Source of the DNA: Chara braunii
Taxonomy: Eukaryota > Streptophyta > Charophyceae > Charales > Characeae
Reading direction: 5' to 3'
Length of the DNA: 52,526 nucleotides
Assembly: GCA_003427395.1 (NCBI GenBank)
Contig: BFEA01000305.1
Span: 1,615,508 to 1,668,033, forward strand
Both the position numbers and the translations under genes were made by a program. Shown here one piece after another: positions 1 through 8,916 of the stretch. The notes beneath the pieces were generated by a model. That model ran no database searches. It saw only the letters and a program-made list of their open reading frames with translations, and was not told the DNA's origin. Every line of letters begins with the position of its first letter. Position 1 is the stretch's first letter.

Positions 1-54
<54 letters not shown>
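1..54. repeat. (CT)n microsatellite
   Basis: Uninterrupted CT dinucleotide run that opens the window and continues into a short C run. It probably extends beyond the left edge. Confidence 0.95.
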
Positions 55-57
<3 letters not shown>

Positions 58-417
58 CCCTGCCGTGCCCCTTTTTTTTTCTCGTTTCGTCCGACTGTGG
101 GTACCCCGCCCGACGCGGCGCGTTAATGGCTGCGTCGGCTTTTTCAAGCTGGGCGAGGTACTGGTGGTTTAACGTCTTTTCGCTTGTCGAAGGGGAGGTG
201 TAAACAGTGGGAGGTTTCAGTTAGGATCTTCTGTTTCCAGGTTTGGACTGTGGTTGGGTAGATTATAGGCATTTTTATTTCTAAGCACTGCAGTGGTTCT
301 TAAAGTTGTTTCTCATAGGTTTTCGCACATTCGGTAATCGACTGTTGTTTCGTTAGCCGGAGCCGGGTATGGCCCCGGAATTTCAAGTGTGTTACATATT
401 CTCAGTTGTACTTCAAA
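55..417. other. Gene-free stretch
   Basis: I see no coding signal, conserved repeat or RNA gene here. The sequence is of mixed composition with a short T run near 70. Confidence 0.5.
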
Positions 418-500
418 GGGACGCTGAGCCCGGTTCTCAGCATGTGATGCTCCCCACGAATAGATTGGAGCTTTTGTCCCAAAAAAAAAAAAAAAAAAAA
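418..500 (+). mobile_element. LINE 3'-end module, partial, with poly(A)
   Basis: This short plus-strand module starts GGGACGCTGAGCCCGG, contains the GCTCC..GGAGC hairpin around CACGAATAGAT, and ends GTCCC followed by about 20 A. The same block recurs at 1130-1190, 5353-5410, 6500-6550, 6955-7010 and 13430-13490. The terminal constant-loop hairpin found in the other copies is missing, so the module looks internally deleted. It abuts the coding fragment on the opposite strand. Confidence 0.6.
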
Positions 501-504
501 GAAA

Positions 505-1037
505 GTTTGTCCTGGGGCTTCTTGACGTGCTTCAGAATCGATTGAAGTTGTGGTGTAGACTTCCATACGGCGGCGGGGATATACCATAAAAATGTCTCTT
601 GCAACCCAAGTGAGCCACTGCCAATCAGCAGCAACGGAGAAAGGGATCCCATTTGCATCTCTGATGTTTGGATTGCCAAACAATGGCTGTCGCCACACCT
701 CATGCCACCTGGCTGGAGGGCTCTTCTTTGCCGGGCCCATGCCTTTCCAAAGGTGGATGATGTCAGTCCACAGCGGATCGTTCCTCAGGTCCCATTTTGC
801 GGCATTTTGTGTTGGTCCGCCCCATTTAGTTTGTGGAGGTCGCGGGACTGTCCACGAGGGGTTTGTGAGCCACTGTAGCTGGTGAACAGGGTGCTGCAAA
901 AGGGAAACTGGTGCCAAATTTGCAATTTGGATATAGGCCAGCGGGACACATGGAATGTCATTAGCCATGGCCATCTGTATGACCACCTTGACAATTAGGG
1001 TTTTGATTTCGTCTGCTGGGTCGATAATTCCCAACAC
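505..1037 (-). pseudogene. LINE ORF2 internal fragment (post-RT region)
   Basis: The minus strand reads as about 177 open codons from GIIDPA near 1035 to about 505. Motifs RWHEVWRQPLFGN and IRDANGIPF, followed by tryptophan-rich text, match the region between the reverse transcriptase and the C-terminal zinc-binding domain of plant L1-type ORF2 proteins. The opening GIIDPA matches a second copy at 9670-9700 in this window, and QPLFGN recurs at 9300-9340. Polymerase catalytic residues are not included. Reading on past 505 runs into a homopolymer and the 3'-end module, so the fragment is truncated and not a working gene. Family identity is by motif recognition only. Confidence 0.65.
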
Positions 1038-1042
1038 TCCCC

Positions 1043-1195
1043 CTTTTTTTTTTTTTCAGCACAATACCGACCAGGATGGCACTTGAGGAGGTGATAAGAG
1101 CATCCTCCTAAAGTGGTACTTTTATAGGGCTCCATCTATTGGTGGGGAGTGTCACCTGCTGGAAACCGGGTCCAGTGTCCCGTCCAAATGAATCA
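1043..1195 (-). mobile_element. LINE 3' end with terminal hairpin and poly(A)
   Basis: Read on the minus strand, this contains GGGACACTGGACCCGG, the CTCC..GGAG hairpin, then a terminal hairpin at 1080-1115 (loop GATAAGAGC at 1093-1101 on the plus strand; stem AGGAGG/CCTCCT plus CACTT/AAGTG), and ends in an A run at 1045-1056. It is a heavily 5'-truncated retroelement. Confidence 0.65.
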
Positions 1196-1310
1196 TGCTA
1201 AAAAACATACGATAATGTACCAATGTGGTGCTACAAAGTGTACTGTTTGGGAGGGTGAGTGGCATTTTCGGCCGGCCCCTGTACCAGCAGAAGTTACCGT
1301 CAATGCACTC

Positions 1311-1760
1311 TTTTTTTTTTTTTTTTTTTTTTTACAAAACACACACCCCAACCAGTGTTAGTGCTGCTGATAAGAGCAGACACCACCAACACCTTGATGG
1401 GAAGCATCACCTGCTGGAAAACGGGTCCAGCGTCCCATTAACATGAAGAAGAACGTCTGAAAATGTCTGAGAGAGGAGAATTAAGACTGTGGGGCCTTCC
1501 AGCATTGATTGCCCTACAAGCAAGGGGATTGACTGGGCAGGCCAGTGGAGGAACTGAAATTGGAATACATCCGACACACAGTTGGGGGGTCCTGCCAGCA
1601 TTGATTACCCTGAGGCCCAGGGGATTGACTGAGCAGGGTAGTGGAGTTGGGGGGGGAGAGACCTCTTCACCATGAAGCCGGCGCCAGATACACATCTACC
1701 TGCTGCTAGTCCCATTCCCCCTTTTTCCAGCGAGTACTGCAGGTACAGGGGCCCAGTCCT
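1311..1760 (-). mobile_element. LINE 3' UTR copy with poly(A)
   Basis: On the minus strand this holds two copies of a hairpin unit around CATTGATT[A/G]CCCT, the GGGACGCTGGACCCG block, a terminal hairpin at 1355-1392 with loop GATAAGAGC (1369-1377), a short G/T-rich tail and 23 A (1311-1333 as T). The layout matches the 3' UTRs of the longer LINE copies at 6867-7379 and 13022-13553. Confidence 0.65.
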
Positions 1761-2130
1761 CCCATCCATATCTTAGGTGGACCGGCCAGGTGTGAGGAGG
1801 GGTGGGGAGGCAGGTTTTGCGTCCGGGGGGCGACCGGGCAGAGACCTAATCCTCCTACTCCCTTTCTCCATCCTGGCCAGTCCCACCGGGATTGTGATGG
1901 GCGGGCTCCACCGTCTCTCGGCCATACCACCGTCAACGCACTCTCCCTTCTTTGTTCGCAGATATCATCCTGTGAAGCTTAGCAGAAGATCATTGTCTGT
2001 GGGAGGAGTCCTAAGTGACACTGTGGAATTCAATGTGGTAAGTCCGGGTAGCCCAACCCACCCCGTTCTTGGGTTGGGAAATGTATTTCCAAACCACCCG
2101 TTTTAGTCACTTGGTGTGGGATACTGCGTA
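1761..2130. other. Gene-free stretch
   Basis: This stretch is GC-rich with short open frames on both strands that lack any recognisable composition or motif. I see nothing assignable. Confidence 0.4.
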
Positions 2131-2138
2131 GCCACACG

Positions 2139-2449
2139 GGCCCTGCAGGGCCTGTCCCGGACATTCAGCCTAAAATCCTAAAACTTAGGGCTTACAGGCC
2201 CCGTTCGTTTCAGCCTGGAAGCTGAAAAACNAGGNNCTGCAGGCCCTACCCCGTTTCAGCCTATTTCTGGGTCTTTTCAGACCCAGAGTTTTCAGCCTGA
2301 AACGGAGGGCCATTTTCAGGCCCTCATTGTTTCGACCTGCCCCTAAGACTCAGGCACGTAAACAGGGATGCGGAACAGGCCAGAAATAGCCTGTTCCTCA
2401 CGAGTTTAAGCAGGAGCTGCAGCTGCAGCCCCTGCCTCCCTTCGGCAGG
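2139..2449. repeat. Cluster of six short hairpins
   Basis: Consecutive, mostly perfect inverted repeats are visible: GGCCCTGCAGGGCC (2139-2152), CCGTTTCAG/CTGAAACGG (2251-2305) enclosing CTGGGTCT/AGACCCAG (2267-2286), GAGGGCC/GGCCCTC (2305-2325), GGAACAGGC/GCCTGTTCC (2372-2397) and CCTGCC/GGCAGG (2431-2449). Sequences differ from one hairpin to the next. The arrangement resembles the hairpin train at 42524-44336. Three N bases lie inside, near 2231-2236. Confidence 0.7.
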
Positions 2450-2603
2450 CTCAGGAGGCACACCCGTAGTACATAGGAAGTTCCCATGCACTTCACGGGT
2501 AGGTAGTGTCAGTAGGCAGTGGTAGTCTTCAGGATTTCGGCCGCAGCACTCAGGAGGAGCGCTGCAGTAGTGTTCAGCGCTAGGCAGTAGGTATTAGCGC
2601 TAG

Positions 2604-2660
2604 CTGTAGTCTTCGGCGCTGGGCGCCATAGCTGTAGCTGTAGTCTTCAGCGCTGGGCGC
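2604..2660. repeat. 34-bp period tandem duplication
   Basis: CTGTAGTCTTC[G/A]GCGCTGGGCGC occurs at 2604-2626 and again at 2638-2660. Related fragments lie just upstream near 2575-2600. Confidence 0.7.
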
Positions 2661-3820
2661 TGGTAGGTGGTAGATCGTGGAGTGGGAGAGAGAGGCTGGC
2701 GGAGGCCAGCGATACTTACCTGTGGCGCCATCGCTCCAGCTCCATTTTCGTGGTACCTGCATCAAGGCGCCAACTTCACAGGTTAGTACTGGACACAGAG
2801 AGAGAGAGAGTTCTTCTTCTTCCTCTTCTAAGTCCACCTTCTCTTCTCACCCTCTCGCCACCTGACTTCTCAGACTACGACNGAGAGAGACAGAGTTGTG
2901 ACTTGAGACTTGACGACATTGGATCCAGACTTGACATTTGGGATTCAGACATTCCGACGANGGACTATTTGGGCTTGTGCCGAAGACTTGGTGTTGACGA
3001 CATTCCCATCTTCCCCCTCCTCTTCGTCTATCCCCTTCCTCTTCGTCTGTGTATGGTATGGGCTGGCGCAGTCTTCCTGTGTGAAGCGCCAGGCCCATTT
3101 CACACCATGTAACGATGATGATGATGTATGTTCAGGACTGCAGTACAACATTGATTGCTCGGATCACTGGTATCTAGGTCTTCCGTTGTGCTATCTTATA
3201 CGTTGTATTGAAAGGTTGGTTCTTGTTCTGGTCTGCACGTTACAGTATGCAACACTTGGCCTGCTCATGGTCATTTTTTTTCTACAAATATGCAGGCACC
3301 ACGGTCCTCAAGTCAGTGAGGTCAGCCTCCGGGATTTTCTGAAAGGCTGTCTTCTACCAGATGGTGGCCAGTATGGCATTGTTGATTGTGATTCCATCAT
3401 ATGTTTGCCTGAATGAAGTCCGTTATATGGTTCCTGGCCTGTATGAAGCCAGATGTGTGGCACTTGAGTTCAAAAGCGCATCTTGTTACCACCAAAAGAC
3501 CCAGCCTGGTGGTCGCAATGAGCTTCCTCTCATCTTGGTAGCACCAAAAGTTCCAGCCTGGGGAGCCCAGCAGCAGGAGTTTTGCTGACCATGGAAGAGT
3601 TTTGCCTGTCATTTCAAACCATGCTGCTTCCCACCACCTCCAAATCGGTACCACCAGCGGACACGCCTGCAGGCAGTGTTTGAGTGTCGCTCTTACTGGT
3701 GGGGAGCTTTTGTTACAGTACTGGCATAGCGGGGAAAGCAACCCTTTTTGTTCCACGTCCGATCTTGGAGGTAGGTAGTAAGAGTGAAATTGAGAGAAGA
3801 ATACATAGATTAGTTGAAAG
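2661..3820. other. Gene-free stretch
   Basis: No conserved open frame is visible. It holds short purine or pyrimidine tracts near 2800-2840, single ambiguous bases at 2882 and 2961, and a weak internal repeat of CACCAAAAG..CCAGCCTGG near 3491-3560. Confidence 0.4.
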
Positions 3821-3821
3821 A

Positions 3822-3864
3822 AGAAGAAGAAGAAGAAGAAGAAGAAGAAGAAGAAGAAGAAGAA
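3822..3864. repeat. (AGA)n microsatellite
   Basis: About 14 AGA units. Poly-Arg or poly-Leu reading frames across it are artefacts. Confidence 0.95.
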
Positions 3865-4108
3865 CGGATGTATGAGCCTCGCCCACCACGCACCACATGC
3901 ACAAAAGACAAAGTATGGTATTGGATGGTTCCATGTTCTAGCGGAAGATACATTCTCATTTTGCACATCTGGTGAGCGGTGAAGAACGGACATATGAGCC
4001 TCGCCCACCACTCACCACATGCATAAAAGACAAATTATGGCATTGGATGGTTCCATGTTCTAGCGGAAGATACATTCTCATTTTGCACATCTGGTGAGCG
4101 GTGGAGCA
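3865..4108. repeat. 122-bp tandem duplication
   Basis: Two near-identical units begin at about 3865 and 3987, each containing TATGAGCCTCGCCCACCAC, CCATGTTCTAGCGGAAGATA and CATTCTCATTTTGCACATCT. A diverged single copy of the last part is at about 51430-51480. Confidence 0.9.
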
Positions 4109-4537
4109 AGGCCCGATATCAGAAAGGGCCATTATGCACTATTCTCAGACACTGCAAAAAGAAAGAGAATCAGCAGACACACAGTTATGCACTATTCTCA
4201 GACACCACAAAAGACGACAGAATCAGCAGACATGTTAGTATGGGCACAAATGGATACTCGAGTGACTAAAACCGGTTGGTCCTGCAAGTCACATTTTGTT
4301 CCAGGACTGGAATGCATGAGCGGGGACAGAGGAGGGGGGTCATGGCAAAGGTGGTGACATGGCGAAATGTGACTGATAAGAACTCGTAGAAAAAGAAGAT
4401 CCGACAAAGAAGGGAAGACGAGGGGAAAGAGGGTGACTTTCAAACTGGGGTGGGAGGGAGACCGAAATTAGGACAGTTCAAACGCCTTTCTGAATCCCGG
4501 GTCGGAGTCCAACCATGTGAACTTGATGGCATGATAG
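4109..4537. other. Gene-free stretch
   Basis: It contains a short repeated CACTATTCTCAGACAC[C/T] motif at 4137 and 4191. Nothing else is recognised. Confidence 0.4.
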
Positions 4538-4590
4538 GGACGCTGGACCCAGTCTATTGGTGGGGAGCTCCCCACCAATAGACTCGAGCC
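4538..4590. repeat. 32-bp perfect palindrome in a LINE 3' module
   Basis: The stretch 4552-4583 is a perfect palindrome with centre GGGGAGCTCCCC and outer arms GTCTATTGGT/ACCAATAGAC. Each arm is the CTATTGGTGGGGAGC motif of the LINE 3' module, so two module ends are joined head to head. GGGACGCTGGACCC precedes it at 4538-4551. Confidence 0.9.
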
Positions 4591-4699
4591 GTCCGACTGG
4601 CAAGTCTCCAGTCCTGGTTGTTCACTCACCACCGGGATAGTCACCTTACGATGATTGGAGGTGGTCAGGGAGGAGGGTGGGGCCGCCGGGGATAGCTAT

Positions 4700-5115
4700 T
4701 CTTGCAGGGGTCCGCTGTATAGTCTTAGGAGTAGTGGTAGGTAGATAGTGAGCGGTGAAATTGAGAGAAGAATATAGCTTAAATAATAAATAAAAATAAA
4801 TAAAATAAAAAAAACTTCGATAGTCCGCTTGATACCCCCGATCGGTATTAGTAGGGTCTATGACCAACACAGGTGTAAGTGTGAGCGTGAGTGGGTTGTG
4901 TGTGGTGTGTGGGGCCATGGCCACTGCTGCTACTCGAGAGGGGTGGGGGAAGTAGATGGGAGGCGCAGCTACTGGCAAAAATGCTCCATCTTCGTGTTAG
5001 CCGCCCGCCCCTCACCGGCGGCCCCACCCTACTTGCAGGGGTCCTCTATAGGCTTAGGAGTAGTGGTAGGTAGATAGTGAAAGGTGAAATTGAGGGAAGA
5101 ATATAGCTTAGCTTA
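4700..5115. repeat. Direct repeat, about 327-bp period
   Basis: CTTAGGAGTAGTGGTAGGTAG followed by a GGTGAAATTGAG[A/G]GAAGAATA block occurs near 4725-4780 and 5053-5110. A partial copy is near 3771-3815. No gene is seen. Confidence 0.7.
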
Positions 5116-5128
5116 TTTTAAAAAAACA

Positions 5129-5195
5129 AAAAGAATCCTGACCGAATCCCTGTTACTCGTAATACAAATCCTGACCGAATCCCTGTCACTCGTTT
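5129..5195. repeat. Short tandem duplication
   Basis: AATCCTGACCGAATCCCTGT occurs twice, near 5133 and 5167, just before the poly(C) run. Confidence 0.85.
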
Positions 5196-5200
5196 CCCCC

Positions 5201-5201
<1 letters not shown>

Positions 5202-5276
<75 letters not shown>
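5202..5276. repeat. 75-bp poly(C) homopolymer
   Basis: An uninterrupted run of 75 C. On the minus strand it lies where the poly(A) of the neighbouring LINE 3' end would be expected. Confidence 0.95.
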
Positions 5277-5510
5277 TTAAAACAACTTCTGGAGGCCAAT
5301 TATTGGAGGCGATAAGAGCGTCCTCCAATAATAGGCCGCCTGATTAGACGACTCCAATCTATTGGTGGGGAGCTGCACCTGCTGGAAACCGGGTCCAGCT
5401 TCCCACTTACATGAAATCCTCGGATTGGAGCCAGTTGTAGAATGGTCGATGATAGGCAGCATTGATTGCCCTCACTCGAGGGGCTTAACCGCCCACCAAT
5501 GTAGTCACGT
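5277..5510 (-). mobile_element. LINE 3' end with divergent terminal hairpin
   Basis: The minus strand carries the CATTGATTGCCCTC/GAGGGG hairpin, the GGAAGCTGGACCCGG block, the CTCC..GGAG hairpin and a terminal hairpin at 5299-5332 with an 11-bp stem ATTATTGGAGG/CCTCCAATAAT and the constant loop GATAAGAGC (5311-5319). The stem differs at most positions from the other copies yet still pairs. The expected poly(A) is replaced by poly(G) (5202-5276). Confidence 0.65.
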
Positions 5511-5755
5511 AGACATATCCTTACCAGCCTGTCTCACACGAGTCTATAATCCCTGCGTCTTTCATACGAGGTTCCACCCCGCCCCTGCTACGTGAAGGAA
5601 TGATCCCTCTCATTAAGCGGAAGAGACTTCAAGAAGCCTGTGTACCCCTGCAGGTCTGTTCGGATATGCAAAAGGCCAACCTGCGATGATTAAGGCAGAT
5701 TGAATCGTCTCAGGTCGGCCCCACTCACACTCGTAATACACACAATGCATGATCC
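5511..5755. other. Short gene-free stretch
   Basis: No feature recognised. It is bounded by a LINE 3' end and a SINE head. Confidence 0.4.
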
Positions 5756-6202
5756 AGCGGCCTAGCTCGGTTGGTAAGGCACGCAAGTGGCATTCAGGAG
5801 GCCTTGGATTCAATCCCCACTGGCCTCATGTACCTTCCTGGGCAAGCTTAGCGCCTGCCACCTAGAGATATGCCGTCGGTCCCCCTGAAAGGCATTGAGC
5901 GGAGACTGATGATGTTCATAGGGGGTGGGGACTAGAGGGGAGGCACAGTGACTGGCCCATCGAAGAAGCTTGGTCCTGATGCTACCGGCTGACCCCTGGC
6001 CGGTATCGCCCACCTGCTGTGGCAAGTATCGCACCTGCTGGTGGGTGCAGCTCCCGCATGTTCCCTCGTTGGAGGCTTGAGCACTGATGTGGCTGCTACG
6101 GGGTTCCCCGTAATACTATAATGACAATAAAAAAAAGGCCTGAAAGGCTTTCCCCTCCAGATTCGACAGGTAATTAATAATATAATAATAATAATAATAC
6201 GC
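5756..6202 (+). mobile_element. tRNA-derived SINE candidate
   Basis: The first 70 nt look like a tRNA: TAGCTCGGTTGG at 5763-5774 fits the Pol III A box, and GATTCAATCCC at 5807-5817 is a degenerate B box exactly 44 nt downstream, the spacing of a class I tRNA. The acceptor stem does not pair well, so it is not a functional tRNA. About 300 nt of unrelated body follow, then AAAAAAA and a (TAA)n tail at 6174-6200, as expected for a SINE. Without a second copy the 3' limit is a guess. Confidence 0.55.
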
Positions 6203-6240
6203 ACATGTAAGTGTCAGTAAAGAGATACTCTTACAAGTTG

Positions 6241-6364
6241 GACAGTCTCAGATTGTAGGACATGATTGGTCCATTAGACATAGATTGCTTCCACCAGATA
6301 AGACAGACAGCTTGGAGAGTGTCTGACTGTAGGACATGATAGGTCCATCAGCCATAGGTTGCTT
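6241..6364. repeat. 75-bp tandem duplication
   Basis: TGTAGGACATGAT[T/A]GGTCCAT and its continuation to CATAG[A/G]TTGCTT occur at about 6245-6290 and 6321-6364. Confidence 0.8.
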
Positions 6365-6404
6365 AACGTGCATGCATAGGTAGTTGGATATACCAATACA
6401 TCTC

Positions 6405-6615
6405 TGCATAGGGACGCTGGACCTGATTTCCAGCAGATTCATTCACATCATCATACAGGTGGACCTCATTTCCAGCAGATACATTCACATCACTGTACAG
6501 GGACGCTGGATCCGATTTCCAGCAGGTGTAAGTCCCCACCAATAGATGGAGCCTTTGACGCTTGGACCTACTTACCGGGGATGCTCTTAGGCAAGGACCC
6601 CACAGGACTGCAAAA
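6405..6615 (+). mobile_element. LINE 3'-end fragments, plus strand
   Basis: The block GGGACGCTGGA[C/T]C..ATTTCCAGCAG appears three times (near 6411, 6467 and 6502). The last copy runs into the CCCCACCAATAGATGGAGCC hairpin and a degenerate terminal hairpin near 6576-6602 (GGGGATGCTCTTAGG..CCCC) that keeps GCTCTTA of the constant loop. A-rich sequence follows at 6611-6627. Confidence 0.5.
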
Positions 6616-6866
6616 AGAAAAAACTTTGCCGCAAAACTGTTTCCAGGACCCCACAGCCTGCCGCAAGCGTCCTGGAAAAGATGAATTTTCTTCCGCAAAC
6701 CCTTTTCGAGGACTCCACAGACCGAAGATTGCAGCTTGGAAAAAAATTGTTTTGTGTTATCACATAGTCCACGGCTTGGAAAAGTCTCACGGGAGGATTT
6801 CTCGCCGAAATTTTGTGCCGACTCTAGAGGGTAGGGGGGAGGGCATGTCTTTCCTGGAAAAGTCTC

Positions 6867-7379
6867 TTTTTTTTTCTTTTTTTTCTATAGAAAAAAACAA
6901 CCCCTTCCAGTGTTAGTGGTGCTGATAAGAGCAGACACCACTAACACCTAGGGGGGGCTCCATCTATTGGTGGGGAGCATCACCTGCTGGAAAGCGGGTC
7001 CAGTGTCCCTTTTACAGTCTGAGATTGAATACATCAAGGAGACAATTGTGGGGTATCCCTGCCAGCATTGATTACCCTGGAATCACGAGATTGACCGAGC
7101 AGGATGTGAGGGGGTGAGAAAGGGGATCTGAAACAGGCGCCCAATGTTTCACTGTCCACTAATTCCTCCCTTTCCTACCCCTAACTTGCTCCCTTCATCT
7201 CTCTTTTGGCCCTTCCAGAACCGGGACCAGTGACTTCAGGTAGTGAAGAGAAAAAGGAAGTATAGTATTAGCGGAGTCCTCCCCAGGGGGTACTAGGGAG
7301 GAACTTCGTTTAGTTGTGTAGTTGTACATGTATATGTAATGCTTATATGTATATGTAATCAGGAACCTGCAAAGGATCA
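6867..7379 (-). other. 3' UTR and tail of the long LINE
   Basis: After the stop codon at 7380 the minus strand runs about 430 nt to the CATTGATTACCCT hairpin unit (near 7070-7100), the GGGACACTGGACCCG block, the CTCC..GGAG hairpin (6958-6978) and a 12-bp terminal hairpin GTGTTAGTGGTG/CACCACTAACAC at 6910-6947 with loop GATAAGAGC (6924-6932). It ends in interrupted A runs at 6868-6895. The order matches the plus-strand copy at 13022-13553. Confidence 0.7.
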
Positions 7380-7576
7380 TTAGGACAGGATTTCTGCCAG
7401 GGAAAGGGTGTGGGGAGGGAATGGGTCTGGAAAATCCGATGGGGGACGTAGCGGGAATGAGGGTTTTATGATTGTCCAGTCTTTGAAGGTTAAACGGTAG
7501 TCTCTTATATCTTCCTGTTCCCGTTGTTCCTCTCTTCTATCCCCACTCCATTCCACTTTTGCGATCCATCCTTCTC
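7380..7576 (-). pseudogene. LINE ORF2 C-terminal tail
   Basis: The minus frame reads REGWIAKVEWSGD, then RDYRLTFKDWT, a proline-rich stretch (RPPSDFPDPFPPHT) and ends EILS-stop. It is nearly identical to the end of the copy at 12800-13021. It continues, in frame, the segment at 8048-8237 once the inserted element and one copy of its 9-bp target duplication are discounted. Confidence 0.75.
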
Positions 7577-8047
7577 GAGAGAAGGTTAACAACAGTCATA
7601 TTTTTCATTACCACTTCAGGACACGCTTCACTACTTCAGGATGCAGCCTGCCTAAACAGGTGGTTTTCAGGGTCTTCGGACCTTTCACCGCTTCCGGACC
7701 ATTCAGGTGTGAAAATCAGGAATGGTCCCGAAGTGGTGAAAGCTTCAAAGACCCTGAAAACCACATGTTTAGGCAGGCTGCATCCTCAAGTGGTGAAGGG
7801 TGGTTTTCATGGTCTTTGGACCTTTCACCACTTCCGTACCATTCAGGATTTTCAGACTGCCAAAAACTGTCACTTGACCACTTCAGAACACCCTTACGCA
7901 CTTCAGGATGCAGCCTGCCTAAACAGGTGGTTTTCAAGGTCTTCGGGTCTTTCACCACTTCAGGACTATTCATGATTTTCAGACTGCCCAAAACTCTCAC
8001 TTCATAATTTTCATTCCTGAATTTTCAGCTACCCGATAACCACTTGT
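7577..8047. mobile_element. MULE-like miniature element inserted in LINE
   Basis: The element is 471 bp and flanked by perfect 9-bp duplications ATCCTTCTC at 7568-7576 and 8048-8056. Its ends are GAGAGAAGGTTAACAACAG and, reverse-complemented, ACAAGTGGTTATCGGG, which share GGTTA. The interior consists of several copies, in alternating orientation, of a unit with GGATGCAGCCTGCCTAAACA and ACC[A/G]CTTC[A/C]GGACCATTCA. No open frame of its own is visible. Nine-bp target duplications are typical of Mutator-like elements. A second full copy is at 49760-50256, and 17362-17786 has the same ends. Confidence 0.85.
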
Positions 8048-8240
8048 ATCCTTCTCTTTCTTCTCCTAACCAGTTTGTGCAGAATGTTGTAATCTGTCTC
8101 CTAACATCCTCAGTTTGTTTAAAAAGATCTAATTGTGCTTTTGTGTCCAGCCATCTTTGTGTGAGTTCAAAATGCACTTGTTGTTGGATCTGTTCTGTAA
8201 TTTCCGGACCCTCCACTATCACCTTTTCCATAACCAAGGT
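8048..8240 (-). pseudogene. LINE ORF2 segment next to inserted element
   Basis: The minus frame reads a glutamine-rich segment (EITEQIQQQVHFELTQRWLD), then TNWLGEEREG. It stops where the inserted element begins. GEEREG/REGWIAKVEW match the uninterrupted plus-strand copy near 12795-12850. Confidence 0.7.
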
Positions 8241-8366
8241 GCATCTTTGCCACTAAAGTGCCCATATCACTGCTCTCCTTGTAAGTCTATACATATTTTC
8301 TACGAAGGCCGTAGCCACTCCTGCCAGCGTCCAATAGCCGGTCAATATGGCTTGTCAGGATCAGGG

Positions 8367-8588
8367 TCAGGGGATTGCAGGTTCCATCTCCCTCCAAATG
8401 CGATCCCACCATCGCCAAATAAATTGGATGATTGGGCATTGCATAAAAATATGTTCGATGGTCTTCGCTTTCTTATGCGGGGGAAAAAGACTCAGGCACC
8501 TTTGACACCTTTGGCACCATCGGAGCAGCAAACCTCTTTGTTCGGGATTAGTGCGGTCTGTCATTTGTTGACAAACATCGATGGACAA
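8367..8588 (-). pseudogene. LINE reverse-transcriptase zinc-binding domain
   Basis: The minus frame reads RCQRCLSLFPPHKKAKTIEH followed by IFMQCPIIQFIWRWWDRIW. The spacing C-x2-C ... H-x4-C with the following hydrophobic/W block is the zf-RVT signature found at the C-terminus of plant L1-like ORF2 proteins, thought to bind nucleic acid. A frameshift separates it from the upstream piece at 8548-8916. This is the best family marker in the window. Confidence 0.8.
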
Positions 8589-8916
8589 TCTGCGACTGCA
8601 GGGAAGTGATTTTCATAGGTTTGGATTTTTGTTCCTTAAACCATTGAATTAGTGAGAGGAGGAAGCGGTCCACATTTAGGTGTCTAGCCCATCGGTCATT
8701 TACCACCTCTCTTAAACACTTTTTAGGTCTGAGCATTTTGTAGGTTGATTTGACCGACAACTGGTACAGACTAATGTGTCCGGTGCTGGAGCCTCCCCTC
8801 CTCTGGGGGAGTTTCCAAGTTCGTTCCGCTGGGTCCAGGGCCACGTCTTGAATTGGTTTGAGTGGTTGGAAGATAACCCTCTGCCCCTTATCTTCCATAA
8901 CCCTCACCCGGTACAA
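8548..8916 (-). pseudogene. LINE ORF2 segment upstream of zinc-binding domain
   Basis: About 120 codons read on the minus strand, including QRVIFQPLKPIQDVALDP, ISLYQLSVKSTYKML and SLQSQIVHRCLSTNDR. The last motif corresponds to the S-x-Q-x-K-x2-H-x4-T-x-D-R block that precedes the zinc ligands in zf-RVT domains. It overlaps the next piece by a frameshift near 8560-8590. Confidence 0.7.

Noticed and set aside
1311-1333. Long terminal repeat borders around the repeated GGGACGCTGGACCC block
   Set aside because: Copies end in poly(A), lack TG..CA ends and are attached to LINE coding sequence, so a LINE 3' end explains them better than LTRs.
3397-4011. 200-codon minus-strand open frame
   Set aside because: It contains a long Phe run created by the AGA microsatellite and repeats with the 122-bp duplication. 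No protein-like composition.
5084-5347. Poly-Pro or poly-Gly open frames
   Set aside because: They are translations of the C75 homopolymer.
6910-6947. Hammerhead ribozyme
   Set aside because: CTGATAAG resembles the CTGANGA core, but the second core strand (GAAA) and the three-stem layout are missing.
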